DNA from: Podarcis raffonei | Taxonomy: Eukaryota; Chordata; Lepidosauria; Squamata; Lacertidae | Length of the DNA stretch: 64,000 bases | NCBI RefSeq assembly: GCF_027172205.1 | Contig: NC_070615.1 | Location: 47,789,001-47,853,000, forward strand | Direction of reading: 5' to 3' | Shown here: positions 21,555 to 33,469 of the stretch, piece by piece | How positions within the stretch are numbered: position 1 is the first letter of the stretch | Layout: each line of letters starts with the position of its first letter | Made by a program: the position numbers and the translations under genes | The notes under the pieces: generated by a model | What the model was told of the DNA's origin: nothing | Database searches by the model: none | What the model saw: only the letters and a program-made list of their open reading frames with translations

Positions 21555-21965
21555 CCATCCGCACCACACCACTAAAGCAGTATCATACCGCTTTTGACAG
21601 TCATGGCTTCCTCCCTAAAGAATCCTGGGATCTGTAGTTTGTTAAAGGTGCTGAGAGTTGCCAGGAGGCCCCTGTTCCCCTCACAGAGGTACAGTTCTCA
21701 GAGTGGCTTAACAACTAATCCATCTTTCCCAGGGAACTCTAGGAGGGGAACAGGGGTCTCCTAACAACTCTCTGCACCCTTAACAAACTACAGCTCCCAG
21801 AATTCTGTGGGGAAGTAGCAATTCCCAGAGTTCTCTGTGAAGAGGTATGGTTGCATCACTCTGTGATTTGTGGCTCTGGGAGGGGAATAGAGGCTTGCTG
21901 TTAAACTCTCAGCACCCTGAACAGCTGCCAGGATCCTTTGGCGGAAGCCATGATTGTTCAAAGTA
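21555..21965. mobile_element. Palindromic actacaattccca repeat, longest copy
   Basis: Left arm accgctttaaa-like cataccgcttttgacagtca and right arm gaagccatgattgttcaaag. The middle has at least four ctacagctcccaga-type segments. Confidence 0.6.
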
Positions 21966-21984
21966 AAATCATCATCATCCTTCT

Positions 21985-22145
21985 TTTGACATGACTTTTC
22001 GAAGTCATCTGAAGGCAGCCCTGTATTGGAAAGTTTTTAATGTCTGATGTTTAGTTGTGCTTTTATATTAGGTGGGAAGCTGTCCAGAATGGCAGGGGCA
22101 ACCCAGTCAGATGGATGGGGTATAGTAAATATCATCATCATCATG
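21985..22145 (+). mobile_element. L2 3' end
   Basis: aggcagccctgtattggaaa and ggcaacccagtcagatggat, ending tatagtaaatatcatcatca. It abuts the repeat that holds the CR1 at 22265. Confidence 0.75.
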
Positions 22146-22264
22146 GCCTGAATGTGGCCCAGGATCCCGGCAGCTGCAGCTCAGGGCCAGCCTCAACATT
22201 TACCACTGACTTGAGATACTGCATGCTCCAACTGTCCTGACCAGCGCCGGCCCTACCATTAAAC

Positions 22265-23478
22265 TAACCTGATCTCGTTTTTTGACAGAATTACAAGCCT
22301 GGTAGATGAAGGGAACGCAGTGGATGTAGCCTACCTTGATTTCAGCAAGGCATTTGACAAGGTGCCCCATGATATTCTTGTAAAGAAGCTGGTAAAATGC
22401 GGCCTTGACTATGCTACCACTCAGTGGATTTGTAACTGGCTGACTGACCGAACCCAAAGGGTGCTCATCAATGGTTCCTCTTCATCCTGGAGAAGAGTGA
22501 CTAGTGGGGTGCCACAGGGTTCTGTCTTGGGGCCGGTCTTATTCAACATCTTTATCAACGACTTGGATGATGGACTCAAGGGCATCCTGATCAAATTTGC
22601 AGATGACACCAAACTGGGAGGGGTGGCTAACACCTCAGAGGACAGGATCACACTTCAAAACGACCTTGACAGATTAGAGAACTGGGCCAAAACAAACAAG
22701 ATGAATTTTAACAGGGAGAAATGTAAAGTATTGCACTTGGGCAAAAAAAATGAGAGGCACAAATACAAGATGGGTGACACCTGGCTTGAGAGCACTACAT
22801 GTGAAAAGGATCTAGGAGTCTTGGTTGACCACAAACTTGACATGAGCCAACAGTGTGACACGGCAGCTAAAAAAGCCAATGCAATTCTGGGCTGCATCAA
22901 TAGGAGTATAGCATCTAGATCAAGGGAAGTAATAGTGCCACTGTATTCTGCTCTGGTCAGACCTCACCTGGAGTACTGTGTCCAGTTCTGGGCACCACAG
23001 TTCAGGAAGGACACTGACAAACTGGAACGTGTCCAGAGGAGGGCAACCAAAATGGTCAAAGGCCTGGAAACGATGCCTTATGAGGAATGGCTAAGGGAGC
23101 TGGGCATGTTTAGCCTGGAGAAGAGGAGGTTAAGGGGTGATATGATAGCCATGTTCAAATATATAAAAGGATGTCACATAGAGGAGGGAGAAAGGTTGTT
23201 TTCTGCTGCTCCAGAGAAGCGGACACGGAGCAATGGATCCAAACTACAAGAAAGAAGATTCCACCTAAGCATTAGGAAGAACTTCCTGACAGTAAGAGCT
23301 GTTCGACAGTGGAATTTGCTGCCAAGGAGTGTGGTGGAGTCTCCTTCTTTGGAGGTCCTTAAGCAGAGGCTTGACAACCATATGTCAGGAGTGCTCTGAT
23401 GGTGTTTCCTGCTTGGCAGGGGGTTGGACTCGATGGCCCTTGTGGTCTCTTCCAACTCTATGATTCTATGATTCTAAA
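22265..23478 (+). mobile_element. CR1 LINE, 5'-truncated, reverse-transcriptase frame still open
   Basis: The open frame 22320-23399 encodes 359 residues of CR1 reverse transcriptase. Motif A is [10 protein letters not shown] (residues 4-13), motif [13 protein letters not shown] (61-72), and the catalytic box FADD is at 93-96. The maturase-like C-terminus [12 protein letters not shown]...FWAPQ is followed by the usual CR1 tail domain. The frame stays open upstream to about 22277. The 3' end carries the CR1 hallmark ttctatgattctatgattct. The endonuclease domain and ORF1 are absent, as is usual for truncated CR1. It interrupts another repeat whose halves lie at 22240-22264 and from 23479, with a short TAAAC duplication. 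Confidence 0.93.
22320..23399 (+). CDS. CR1 ORF2 fragment: reverse transcriptase
   Basis: This is the open coding part of the CR1 above: LINE reverse transcriptase with motifs A to C and the C-terminal region, about a third of a full CR1 ORF2. The lack of stops over 359 codons suggests a young insertion. Function is unlikely because the endonuclease, the true start and a promoter are missing. It is not a host gene. Confidence 0.85.
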   Translation: MDVAYLDFSKAFDKVPHDILVKKLVKCGLDYATTQWICNWLTDRTQRVLINGSSSSWRRVTSGVPQGSVLGPVLFNIFINDLDDGLKGILIKFADDTKLGGVANTSEDRITLQNDLDRLENWAKTNKMNFNREKCKVLHLGKKNERHKYKMGDTWLESTTCEKDLGVLVDHKLDMSQQCDTAAKKANAILGCINRSIASRSREVIVPLYSALVRPHLEYCVQFWAPQFRKDTDKLERVQRRATKMVKGLETMPYEEWLRELGMFSLEKRRLRGDMIAMFKYIKGCHIEEGERLFSAAPEKRTRSNGSKLQERRFHLSIRKNFLTVRAVRQWNLLPRSVVESPSLEVLKQRLDNHMSGVL

Positions 23479-23620
23479 CAGAATGAGGCAGTGGCCTCAG
23501 GCAGCAGATGCTGGGGGACAGAGGCCAGGAGTATAGTAGGAAGTGTGGGAGAACATAGCTGCACATAGGAGCCAACTCCTAGGGGCTGAGGGGTCTTTAG
23601 CTCCCCCAATAAAATATTTG
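23479..23620. mobile_element. Right part of the repeat interrupted by CR1
   Basis: aatgaggcagtggcctcagg continues the left part at 22240-22264 (cagcgccggccctaccatta). It carries cataggagccaactcctagg, seen as a separate short repeat in squamates by memory; class uncertain. Confidence 0.4.
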
Positions 23621-24489
23621 AGTGGCCTGGGAACACCTCAAATTCGGTGGGCATTGCCATTCAGATGGTGTGTTTGTGCTGTGCTATGTGATCAATTATG
23701 CAGGGTAGGGTTTGCCTACCCACGCAACAATATTTTGTTCAGGATGGTACCCCTGTAGCTGCCTGTGCCATGTGGTCTGCCCTACATCCCCTCCTTCCCC
23801 CAGGCACAGCAGAAAATGCTGTCCCAAGTTATATAAGATTCAGTTGTGCCAGTCCACTCGCCTTCTGTAGCTGGGCACCTCTGCAAAGCCCTTGGAGTTA
23901 TCAGCTGGACACTACATGGAGCAGTGCCCGGGTCACAGTGGAGGCTGGTCTCAGCATTGCCCTTGTGGACTCAGCAGGGAGGGAGATGGAAACTAGAATG
24001 AATTGCCTCTGCCTGGCGTTATCTCTAGCGCCACCTACTGTTGGGCTCCCTTCTGCCCTAGCAGCTCCAATGGGCACCGGGCACCATTGCATAATTTTTG
24101 AAATAGTGACTAGGGCCATGCATAATGCCAGAGGGAGGTATTTGATAGGGATTCCCCTGTCCTCCTGCTTCCCTCTTGTATCTTGGTTGTTGACACCGGT
24201 TGTGATGGACTCTGGCCATTTTTTACCAGCCTGGGATTTTACAGTCTCTTGCCACGGACCACAGCTGAACGGGGAGTGATCTTTGGCCCTGTGCGGCAGG
24301 TGATCACGGGATTACATTTATACCTGCCCTGGATTTATATCTCACCGTTACACAACCTGCAAGTCCCTTAGCTTTGGAAAGACCCTTAGCTCCAGATTTG
24401 GAAACTGGGTGTTTGTTTATCCACCTCCCGGTTAGGGGAAGGGGAGAAATTCGATTCAGGCAACTTGACCTAATTCTCCTTTTCCAGGA

Positions 24490-24690
24490 CAATACAAGAA
24501 ATGACACACAGGCACCTGTTGAAATTTGCACTTCTCTGTATTTTGCACTCTGGTTCTCCAACTGTGTCCAGAAATGTATATACTGTGCAGACATATATTG
24601 GTGAAAAGAACATACAAAGATGCACTATATTAAGGGAAACGGCTTGGCAAAAATGTGTACCTTAAGAAATGTTTCTCATTCGCCTTCAGA
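24490..24690 (+). repeat. Unclassified interspersed repeat, copy 2
   Basis: gaaatttgcacttctctgta, gacatatattggtgaaaaga and agatgcactatattaaggga are in the same order as copy 1. Confidence 0.5.
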
Positions 24691-25105
24691 ATTTCACTGG
24701 CACAGCTGAGAGATATGGCAGCATGTGGTTCTTTTCTGCCAAAGCATAATATCACTAAGAATTAAAATAGGGAGATTCACAAAAAGGACTTAAGGGGGAG
24801 GGGGGGACGTGTCATAAGTGAAAGGTTTACAGGCCGATTCTTTTCTCAGTTTTGACAGAGTGCAGACCCAACGGCAGTTATCTCTCTCCAGACACCCCAC
24901 AGATGGAATGGCAGCCTCGTGAACATGTTGGCTTAGCAGGTTTGCTGTTCCCGTTCGCTCTGATTGATAACCCCAATCGAGTGTCCAGGACATAGTGTTA
25001 TCATTCTCTGCTTATCAGGCATTGTGTGCGTTTCACAAGAGCTATAGGAACTGAGAATTGCCATTGATGCATTGCCCGTTATGCTGAGGGAGTCGTATTC
25101 AACAC

Positions 25106-25495
25106 GAGTGGCGCTGTCGTCTAAACCACTGAGCCTCTTGGGTTTGCCAATCGGAAGGTCAGCGGTTTGAATCCCCACAACGGGGTGAGCTCCCCTTGCT
25201 CTGTCCCAGCTCCTGCCAACCTAGCAGTTCGAAAGTACGCCAGTGCAAGTAGATAAATAGGTACTGCTCCAGCGGGAAGGTAAACAGCATTTCTGTGCGC
25301 TCTGGTTTCCGTCATGGTGTTCCGTTGCGCCAGAAGCGGTTTAGAAGCGGTCATGCTGGCCACATGACCCGGAAAAACTGTCTGCAGACAAACACTGGCT
25401 CCCTTGGCCTGAAAGCGAGATGAGCACCGCAACTCCAGAGTCGCCTTTGACTGGACTTAACCATACAGGGGTCCTTTAACTTTCTGCCTTTACCT
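25106..25495 (+). mobile_element. Long tRNA-derived SINE copy, plus strand
   Basis: The head begins agtggcgctgtcgtctaaac, the B-box is ggtttgaatcccc, and the tail is ctttaccttacct. The middle has an extra gttccgttgcgccagaag segment also found at 43301, defining a sub-type. Confidence 0.87.
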
Positions 25496-26174
25496 TACCT
25501 ATTCAAGTGTGTGCAGCTCCCGCTTACCAAATGCAATGCCTTCCCTGAAAAACATTTCTTAGGCAAGTGTTCACATAGCGAATGCATGATTTCCATCAAT
25601 TCCTATGGGAACATTTCTAATCTGGGGTTTGTCCCATCTCGCCCCGCCTCCTTTTTTTCCAATGGAGTCTTCCTGAGACGGCTTCAGCCAACCAGCGAAA
25701 GAGACAAAAAGGAAAAACTAACTTGTCCCATCTCTCCTCCTCTCTGTTTTGTCCGATTTTGCTCCTTCCCTGCATGGTTTCTGCCTGAAAATAGCTGCCG
25801 CCGACCAGCAAGGAAGTAAGGAAGTGGGCAAACTCCGGCTGTTTGGATATCTGAATCTGCAGAGTGTATAGTGAAGTTTGAGCATAATTCTTACTTTTGG
25901 ATAAGTGAATTTTCACATAGCAAGAGACTGGATGGTGGTACATGCATGTACGCTTCCTATCAGGCTGATTTCACTGGAGCTGTCAGAAACATCCCTACTT
26001 TACATCCTTGCTTAGCAGTGGGAATATTTTGGGCTTGTGGGTTCAACTTTGTTTTTTACCGGAACCCTAAGACCCACCGTCCAGGGCCAAGTGAAAAAAA
26101 GCGGCTGAAGTGGGTGGACGCATATCAAGAATTAAGGAACATAATACAATGTAAGAACATAAGAAGAACCTAGG

Positions 26175-26940
26175 GGTTGGTACCTTTATGCACATGTGGT
26201 GGGACTGTGCGAAGTTAAGAAAATTATGGGATATATTATACATTGAACTCAAAAAGATCTTTAAATTATCGTTTCAAAAAAAAACCTGAAGCCTTTTTGT
26301 TAGGCGTTATGTCCATTGATATAAAGGTAAAAGTAAAGGGACCCCTGACCATTTGGTCCAGTCATGGCTGACTCTGGGGTTGCGGCGCTCATCTCGCTCT
26401 ATAGGCCGAGGGAGCCAGCGTACAGCTTCCGGGTCATGTGGCCAGCATGACTAAGCCGATTCTGGTGAACCAGAGCAGCGCACAGAAACGCCGTTTACCT
26501 TCCCACTGGAGCGGAACCTATTTATCTACTTGGACTTTGACATGCTTTCGAACTGCTAGGTTAGCAGGAGCAGGGACCGAGCAAAGGGAACTCACCCCAT
26601 CGCAGGGATTCGAACCACCGACCTTCTGATCAGCAAGTCCTAGGCTCTGTGGTTTAACCCACAGCGCCACCCAGGTCCCGTCCATTGATATACCAAACAA
26701 AAAACTCCCACAAAACCCCCTTTATGTACGCAACCACAGCGGCGAGGATTTTAATAGCAAAAAACTGGAAAGGTGATGTAATCCCCACAAAAACTGATTG
26801 GCAAGCAAAGATGACAGAATATTCAGAACTTCCAAGGATGACTGGGAGAATAAGAGGAAATTCTAACCAGAAATTTGGTAAAGATTGGACAATGTTCAGA
26901 GAATATCTTTAAAAGTACTGCAATAACACAAATTTCCCGA
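26175..26940 (+). mobile_element. L1-type LINE ORF2 3' part, split by a SINE
   Basis: The upstream half encodes a HMWWDCAKLRKLWDILY-like segment and the downstream half the L1 C-terminus (YATTAARILIAKNWKGDVIP). Together they read through once the SINE (26324-26679) is set aside. Confidence 0.8.
26324..26679 (-). mobile_element. Long tRNA-derived SINE inserted in an L1
   Basis: Flanked by the perfect 13-bp duplication GTCCATTGATATA (26311-26323, 26680-26692), which fixes both ends. 356 bp, tail aaggtaaaag on the plus strand. Confidence 0.93.
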
Positions 26941-27129
26941 CAGACTTGGTTTTTGCAAGTGGCAGCTGGAGTCAGGGCCCTCGGTCTGCAGAGGCTGAAG
27001 TCCATTGCTGCAGTGAAGGAGATCTCTGCCTTGTTGCTCTCAAACCCTTGGAGATGTTACGTTTCGTTGATGCCCAGTCAAACATGGTGAAGCCTTATTC
27101 CCAGAAGCTGCAACATTTGGGAAAGATGG

Positions 27130-27894
27130 TTCACTGACATAAAAATGTGGGTGGATGGTCCAGTCTCCGGTGGCCTTCAGGTGTCTATGGGGTCGATAAG
27201 GGCTGTATCCCAGGGGCAGAGACAGTCCCTTCCCATACCAAGGTCTCCTTGTCCCCTTCCAGGCTGAAGTTCAGCGGCTCCTCCAATGTGGCGCTGGTCC
27301 AGGGAGGGTTCTGCTTCCAGCCTCCCCCTTGGCAGGTGATATCCCTCCTGTTGTGGCCTTTGACATACTCTTCCCCTAAGAGAACAGATTGCTCTCACCT
27401 TTCCTCCTCTTCAAACACTGCAAGTTCCTCTTTGGCCCGTAAAAATACCTGCTTGGGGAGTCCGTGTCTGAGCAGAAAGCTTCTGCGCACTGTTATCGCT
27501 CTCCCCGGCCGAGTCCTTATCTTTGTTTCTGCTGCATTCAAAATATGCGTGAGAAATTACACCACAACAACACAATGCTGAGGGAGAAGGAGCGGAGCTG
27601 TGGACTTTGCTGAGCAGGCTCTGGCCTTGCCTCTGTTTTCCAAGGGAAGAGCTGTGAAATTAGGTCACTATTCTTTGAGTGAGACCATTCGTTTATCCGG
27701 CTCCTCAATGTGTACACAGACGACCAGCCACGCTCCTGGGTTTTAGGCAGGAGTGTCTCCTGGAAAGGCTGTGAATTGAACCAGGGATTTTCTACGTTTT
27801 CTTTCATGTCAGCTTGACACATTTTAGAGGTTGCACATTTTATATCGCCATTATGCCTTCCCCTGCTAGAGCGTGCACAGTGGGACATTGTTAC
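27130..27894. other. Interval without recognised features
   Basis: No repeat family or gene was recognised in this stretch; the mid-length frames on both strands lack domain-like features. 23620-24490, 24690-25100, 38370-39090, 41140-41800, 45670-46500 and 63530-64000 are similar. Confidence 0.4.
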
Positions 27895-28356
27895 ATTTTC
27901 TGTTTTACAATTTAGAATACTCATTTAAACTTACTTACATTATCAATGACTTCCCTTCTTCTCTTTCCATGGTTCATTTTGCATACCATAAATCCCTGCA
28001 TGTTTTACATAAACTAAACCATTCAGTATTCCATTATTACATCCATCATAACTTATTTACACTGTTGAATTTATCTTAATGCTGCCAGTGTTTTCAAGTG
28101 TACACAATTCCCCCCCATATATTCAATAAACATTTTCCAATCTTCTTTAAACGTATGTTCGTCTTGTTCTCTTATTCTATATGTTAAGTCTGCAAGCTGC
28201 GCATATTCCATCAGTTTAAGTTGCCATTCTTCTTTAGTTGGTTTTCCATTTTTGGGCCAACAAAACACGGGCCGCAGTAGTGGCATACATAAATAACCTT
28301 TGTTGGCACCTGGGAATTATCCCCAACAAAAATGACCCCTTTTGGGGGGGGGGAAG
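27895..28356 (-). mobile_element. L1-type LINE 3' end, minus strand
   Basis: The minus strand encodes FCWPKNGKPTKEEWQLKLME and YAQLADLTYRIREQ, an L1 ORF2 C-terminus, followed by its UTR. A DNA transposon (28359-28832) abuts its 5' side. Confidence 0.78.
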
Positions 28357-28358
28357 TA

Positions 28359-28832
28359 CCGTATTTTTCGTCCCATAGGACGCTCCGTCCCATAGGACGC
28401 ACCTAGTTTTTTGGGGGGGAAATAAAGGAAATTTTTTTCCCCTTTATTTCCCCCCCAAAAAAAACCAGGTCGGGGAAACCAAACCAGGTCAGGGAACAGC
28501 GGTATGGTGGCGCTCCGCCTCCCCGCTGTCCCCCGAGCTTGTGGGGCTGGCCGATGTCTGCCCAAAGCGCGGGGCGCTCTGCTTCAGGGCGCCCCGCGCG
28601 CCGGGCGGCAGGCTGCTATCCGCAGCCTAGGGAGCCCTGCGGGAACTCCCGCAGGCTCCCCAGGCTTGCAGATACCTTCCTGAAGCCTGGAGAGCGAGAG
28701 GGGTCAGTGCGCACCGACCCCTCTCACTCTCCAAGCTTCAGCGAAAGCCTGTATTTGCCCCATAGGACGCACACAGATTTCCCCTTCATTTTTGGAGGGG
28801 AAAAAGTGTGTCCTATAGGGCGAAAAATATGG
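28359..28832 (+). mobile_element. Non-autonomous DNA transposon with CCGTATTTTT ends, 474 bp, nested in L1
   Basis: Starts CCGTATTTTTCGTCCC, ends CGAAAAATATGG, with TA at both sides. It is longer than 6265-6524 because of a GC-rich inverted core (28500-28740). It interrupts or abuts the minus-strand L1 at 27895-28356. Confidence 0.8.
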
Positions 28833-29329
28833 TACTTTTTGTTAAATGGTTTATCTAAATATTAAGGTTCATTATTGTTTCACAAGATGTGTATCTCTTT
28901 AAAGGCCAGAGTAAATACCATGACCTAGTTTTACAGCTGTGAAGCAGCATAGCAGGTGCTGTTAAGTTGTGTTAATTAAGCTGTGTCAGCAATTGGGTAT
29001 AGTATATAAAGAGCAGCGTGTAAGTCTCTCAGTACCCTGGTGAATGGGATGGGTCATACTTATAGATTTAATGTAAGAGGAGTTTTTGTTTTTGTAATTA
29101 AAGCCAAGCAAAAGATATTTTTGCGTTTCTTCTTTCCCCCCCGAACGTGTGGTCTCCCCAGCACGCTTTCTGCAGTGCAATTCATCTGCTAAATATGCAA
29201 CACTTTAAAACATTTTTTTTCAATTCATTACAGATTATTTCCCAGCACTCTTTTACCCTTTTACAGGTACACCATGCAATGGTATATTTTTAACTGGGCA
29301 CCCCTAAAATGCAAAATCAAGATCTGGAA

Positions 29330-29760
29330 CAGAGACCAGAAAAGTGGGCCTTTCCGTAAATAGGGACTGTTGGAGGGTCCAAAAGCTGGTTTTGACCATG
29401 TTGCCATCAGAGCAATAAATTCCCCTTTCCCTCTGGGGTTGCCACTTGAGCGAAATATTTACAAGGATGCATTGGTTACCTTTCCCCCAGAGCAAACAGC
29501 AATAAATCAGAGGTTGGGAAGTTTTGCAGAAAAAGTCAACAACGCCGTCGGGCTACCAGCTTCCAGTTCAGAGCTCCAGGGGGGTTAAAAGTATGCAAAC
29601 CTTTCCGTCACATTCTCTCCCCCTCCACCAGGTATTCTGGTAAATCAAGAGGTAGGATTTCTCCTCTCTTGGAAAAGCCGAAAATCCGGAAAGTCCCCTC
29701 GCTGTCCCCACTGCTAAACGCGCAAGCCACGTTCGTGTGCTGTGATCTTGTTGTTGCACA
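29330..29760. other. Single-copy-looking block, candidate conserved noncoding DNA
   Basis: Two similar segments with agcaataaatt / agcaataaatc and ccccagagcaaacagc, no repeat match. The surrounding 28840-29330 and 29760-30240 are AT-rich without a recognised feature. Confidence 0.28.
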
Positions 29761-30361
29761 ATAACTCACTTGGGGCTATTCTACGTAGAAAGTGTATTCG
29801 AGAGCAGCTTCTTTATGGTGGTTTCATGGTTGTGCCCTTTCATTATACTCATATCAGATTTCTACACCCAAGGCTTTTCATAAGACCCCAAAGACTCCCC
29901 ACCCCCCAATTGACCTGCCAGACATGGTGCTTATTGGCTGACGGATTGTCTGATTGAATTACTCTTTCTGGCTCTGTTTATTTATTTATTTTTCAAAAGT
30001 GGTGTGTTGCTAAATCCTAGTTTTAAGTTTTACCATTTTGTATACACTACGAGTTTTATGGCAAGCTGCTTTGGATGGGCATTTTGCATAGAAAAGCAGC
30101 CTAAAAGCATTTTCAATAAAATAATATAAAATATTTGGGTAAAGCCATGATGTTTTTTAAGTGATTATGATACTGCTGCAAATGTATGGGGACAGATGGG
30201 GACTAGGCCAGACACTCATATGGGGCAGATCTCAGTCAAAAATGCATACCTTCCAGCAAGACGTGGCCCAAATCCGGGACACCACCTTCTGCGTCTGAAA
30301 TCCCATGCAAGTCACGTGACCAGTGCAAGATTGTGGACCCAGAAAAAGTAATTTACCTGTA

Positions 30362-30860
30362 TAGTGGTACCTTGGTTCTCAAACTTAATCAGTTCCGGAA
30401 GTCCGTTCCAAAACCAAGGCACACTTTCCCATAGAAAGTAATGCAAAATGGATGAATCCATTCCAGACTTTTAAAAACAACCCCTAAAACAGCAATATAA
30501 CATGAATTTTGCTATCTAACGATTGAGCCATAAAATGACGATTGAGCCGTAAAATGAAAGCGATAAACAATGTGCTACAGTCACACAATCAATCAATCAA
30601 TCAATCAGTAGCTGAACTGGTTCCACACAGTTGCAAAACCCCAAAAACAAAAATGCAAAATAAATAGCAAAAACAGACAGACCTCAGCGTAACACTCAAA
30701 ACGGAAGTGTGGCACTCAAACAGGAAGCGTAACACTCAAAATGGAGCACATTCGGCTTCCGAAAAAAGTTCACAAACCAGAACACTTACTTCTGGGTTTT
30801 GCAGTGTTTGGGTTCCAAGTTGTTTGAGAACCAAGGCGTTTGAGAACCAAGGTTCCACTG
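30362..30860 (+). mobile_element. Non-autonomous Tc1/mariner (Tigger-like) element, ~499 bp
   Basis: Starts TAGTGGTACCTTGG (one terminal change) and ends CCAAGGTTCCACTG, with TA on both sides. Same family as 4482 and 12436. It contains the (CAAT)n run typical of the family. Confidence 0.85.
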
Positions 30861-31404
30861 TAATCCTCAGTCTGGTCTCTGATATCACCACACAAGATTA
30901 CAGACCCAGGGGGGAAAAAGCTTTTTCGGGAACAGCACCCAAAATGTGTGTTTCAGGGTGCTGTGCAAGATCATGGATCCCCCCCCAAAAGCTGGGGGGC
31001 AGGATCTTGGCCCAATATCATGTGAGAGGAAGGCACCCCAAATTTTTGTCGTTCACTTGTGAGGCAAAATTGGATGTCCCAATTTTTCCGGGACAGTTGA
31101 CAGGGATGTAAGCAAATGTCAAAATACTTGGTGTTCACCCAACAGTAAATCTGGTTGAGTTTACATGGTCTTTGTTTACAAAGCAATCTGGTGCTTAATT
31201 TTGAAAACGAGGCATGGCACCTCTCCAGGCCCCAGACCTGATTCCTGGCAGTCCTGGCAGTCTAGGTTGCATCATCTACACATTTGTTTAAAAGAATTAT
31301 AGCCAACTTGATGACCCAAAGAGACTCTCAAACAGGGGTTGCAAAAGTTTCCCACAAATCGCACTAGCAACTGAAACATAAATTATGGTCCCAGGCACAC
31401 CATA

Positions 31405-31560
31405 CGTTCAAACCAGATTTAATGCATGTTTAAAGCACATGGCTTACTCCAAAGAATCCTGGGAACTGTAGTTTTTTAAGGCTGCTGGGGAATTGTAGTT
31501 CTGAGGGGGGTAAGCTACCATTCCCAGGGTTTTTTTCAGGGGGGGAGCTATGGGTTTTAA
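31405..31560. mobile_element. Palindromic actacaattccca repeat fragment
   Basis: gcatgtttaaagcacatggc, aagaatcctgggaactgtag and gggaattgtagttctgaggg. The right half is lost. Confidence 0.5.
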
Positions 31561-31939
31561 ATGTGGCTCCCAAACATAGGGTGTGTGTAACTTCCATGTT
31601 TGTCTGTTGGGAATGGGAGAAATTTGGTCAGATCGGCTTTCCGTGTGAACATCCCTAATTCTTATCCAGATAGCAAATGAAGATCATTCCAGTTGCAGCT
31701 ACCCTAAAAGATAAGTAAAAGTGTGGTTTTTTTGTGAGACGAAAAGGTCTATTCCCAGCTTCATTTGTCATTACCAATACACCGTGTTTAGAAACCTGTG
31801 AAACAGCAGAGATTTTTTTCCAGGGTCAAAAAATGAAAGAGGGAATAAGCTTTAAGAATCTGCGTGGTGTGGACAGGGGACAAGGCCCTAGCGAATCTCT
31901 GGGATGCTGGAGGAGATGTCTTTATAAACTCAAAGCCAG

Positions 31940-32062
31940 AGATGGAGAGCCTGTAGCCCTCTAGATACTGTTGGACTTCAAGTCCCACCATACCTGGTCT
32001 TTCAACACACAGTGAGGGGCTGATGGGAGTTGCCCTACAGGTTCCCCATTCCTGATCTAAAC
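31940..32062. mobile_element. hAT-like palindromic repeat
   Basis: cagagatggagagcctgtag, tgttggacttcaagtcccac and gctgatgggagttgccctac, then gttccccattcctgatct. Arms are diverged. Confidence 0.5.
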
Positions 32063-32116
32063 TTAGGGTTGTTGAGTTTGTTTAATACACCAGGCCTTTG
32101 ATCTTAAGCATATCTT

Positions 32117-32460
32117 AAAGGGCCCCCTGACCATTAGGTCCAGTCGTGGCCGACTCTGGGGTTGCGGCACTCATCTCGCTTTATTGGCCGAGGGAGCCAG
32201 CGTACAGCCGGGTCATGTGGCCAGCATGACTAAGCCGCTTCTGGCGAACCAGAGCAGTGCACGGAAACACCGTTTACCTTCCCGCCGGAGCGGTACCTAT
32301 TTATCTACTTGCACTTTTGGGCGTGCTTTCAAACTGCTAGGTTGGCAGGAGCAGGGACCGAGCAACGGGAGCTTACCCCATCACGGGGATTCGAACCGCC
32401 AACCTTCTGATCGGCAAGTCCTAGGCTTTGTGGTTTAAACCACAGCGGCACCCGCGTCCC
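32117..32460 (-). mobile_element. Long tRNA-derived SINE copy
   Basis: Same family as 5299. Landmarks ggggttgcggcactcatctc, gtcatgtggccagcatgact and a head at 32455-32460. Boundaries approximate. Confidence 0.86.
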
Positions 32461-32905
32461 TAAGCACATCTTAAGCCTGTAGAAATCCCAGTGGTGATTC
32501 TTAGGCAGACAAATCCACTTGCTAAATACCTTGTTATCACCCAGCTGTTATAAGCACCATAGCATCCATCTGTCTTGGCAGACAATGGAAGAGTGCATTT
32601 CTGGGGATGAAGTCAAACTGCTGGAGAGCTACAGCACCTGCTGTGGCTGTAGAGACTGATATGGGAGATGCAGTGTAGCTGGGTTCCCACGAGGCAAGAC
32701 ACAGTGATAACAGCAAGAGCCTTTATTGAACTAACAGAACTAGACACCAGGGGCAAAGCAACTGGTTATATACATTTCTGAAGGCCCGGGCCACTCCCAC
32801 TCCCAACGCGATTGGCTGTCTAAACTTCCAAGCTGCAAATCATGACTCAGAGTTTAAGGGTCAATGGCAGAGGCCCAAATCCTGAAATGTTCTGTGATTA
32901 GATAT

Positions 32906-33151
32906 TTTTAAGTTGTGTGTGAACATATCAGACGACACAGCGATTCTTCAGACAGCTCTTGTTTATTCACAGGCCAGAACAGAACTGAACTGAAGGGTTC
33001 AGCCAGCCTGCTTATATAGAGCTCAACTAAAAAGCAACAGTAACAATTTTCTGTAACTATCCAATCACTGAACATCACTTTCAATTCCTTATTTGCATAT
33101 GCAGACCTGAGTGAAAACTACTGGCCAGGGTGAGAACTTCAGTACATAACA
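32906..33151 (-). mobile_element. Solo LTR fossil, same family as 10008-10301
   Basis: The element is 246 bp, flanked by the 5-bp duplication GATAT (32901-32905 and 33152-33156). The minus strand starts TGTTATGTACTGAAG. It shares the TATATAAGCAGGCTG promoter-like box and the R/U5-like end with the copy at 10008. It is nested in the LTR at 32669-33485. Confidence 0.8.
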
Positions 33152-33224
33152 GATATCATGTATCAAATCAGAACACAGGGACTCAGAAGCCTTAGTCCAG
33201 ACTCAAGCTCAGGCAAACAGACTA

Positions 33225-33469
33225 CAGTGGACGCTCGGGTTGCGAACGTGATCCGTGCGGGAGGCACATTCGCAACCCGCAGCGCTGCATCTGTGCACAC
33301 GTGGGTTGTGATTCGGCGCTTCTGTGCATGCGCAAAGCGTCATTTAGTTCTTCTGCGCATGCGTGACAGCCAAAACCCGGAAGTAACCCGTTCCGATACT
33401 TCTGGATTTTGGCGGATCTGTAACCCAAAAAAATGCAGCCTGAAGCATCTGTAACCCGAGGTATGACTG
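33225..33469 (-). mobile_element. Non-autonomous Tc1/mariner-type element, 245 bp
   Basis: It is flanked by TA on both sides with imperfect inverted ends CAGTGGACGCTCGGG and CCCGAGGTATGACTG. It is the same length as, and closely similar in reverse orientation to, 12532-12776. It has no transposase frame. Confidence 0.8.
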
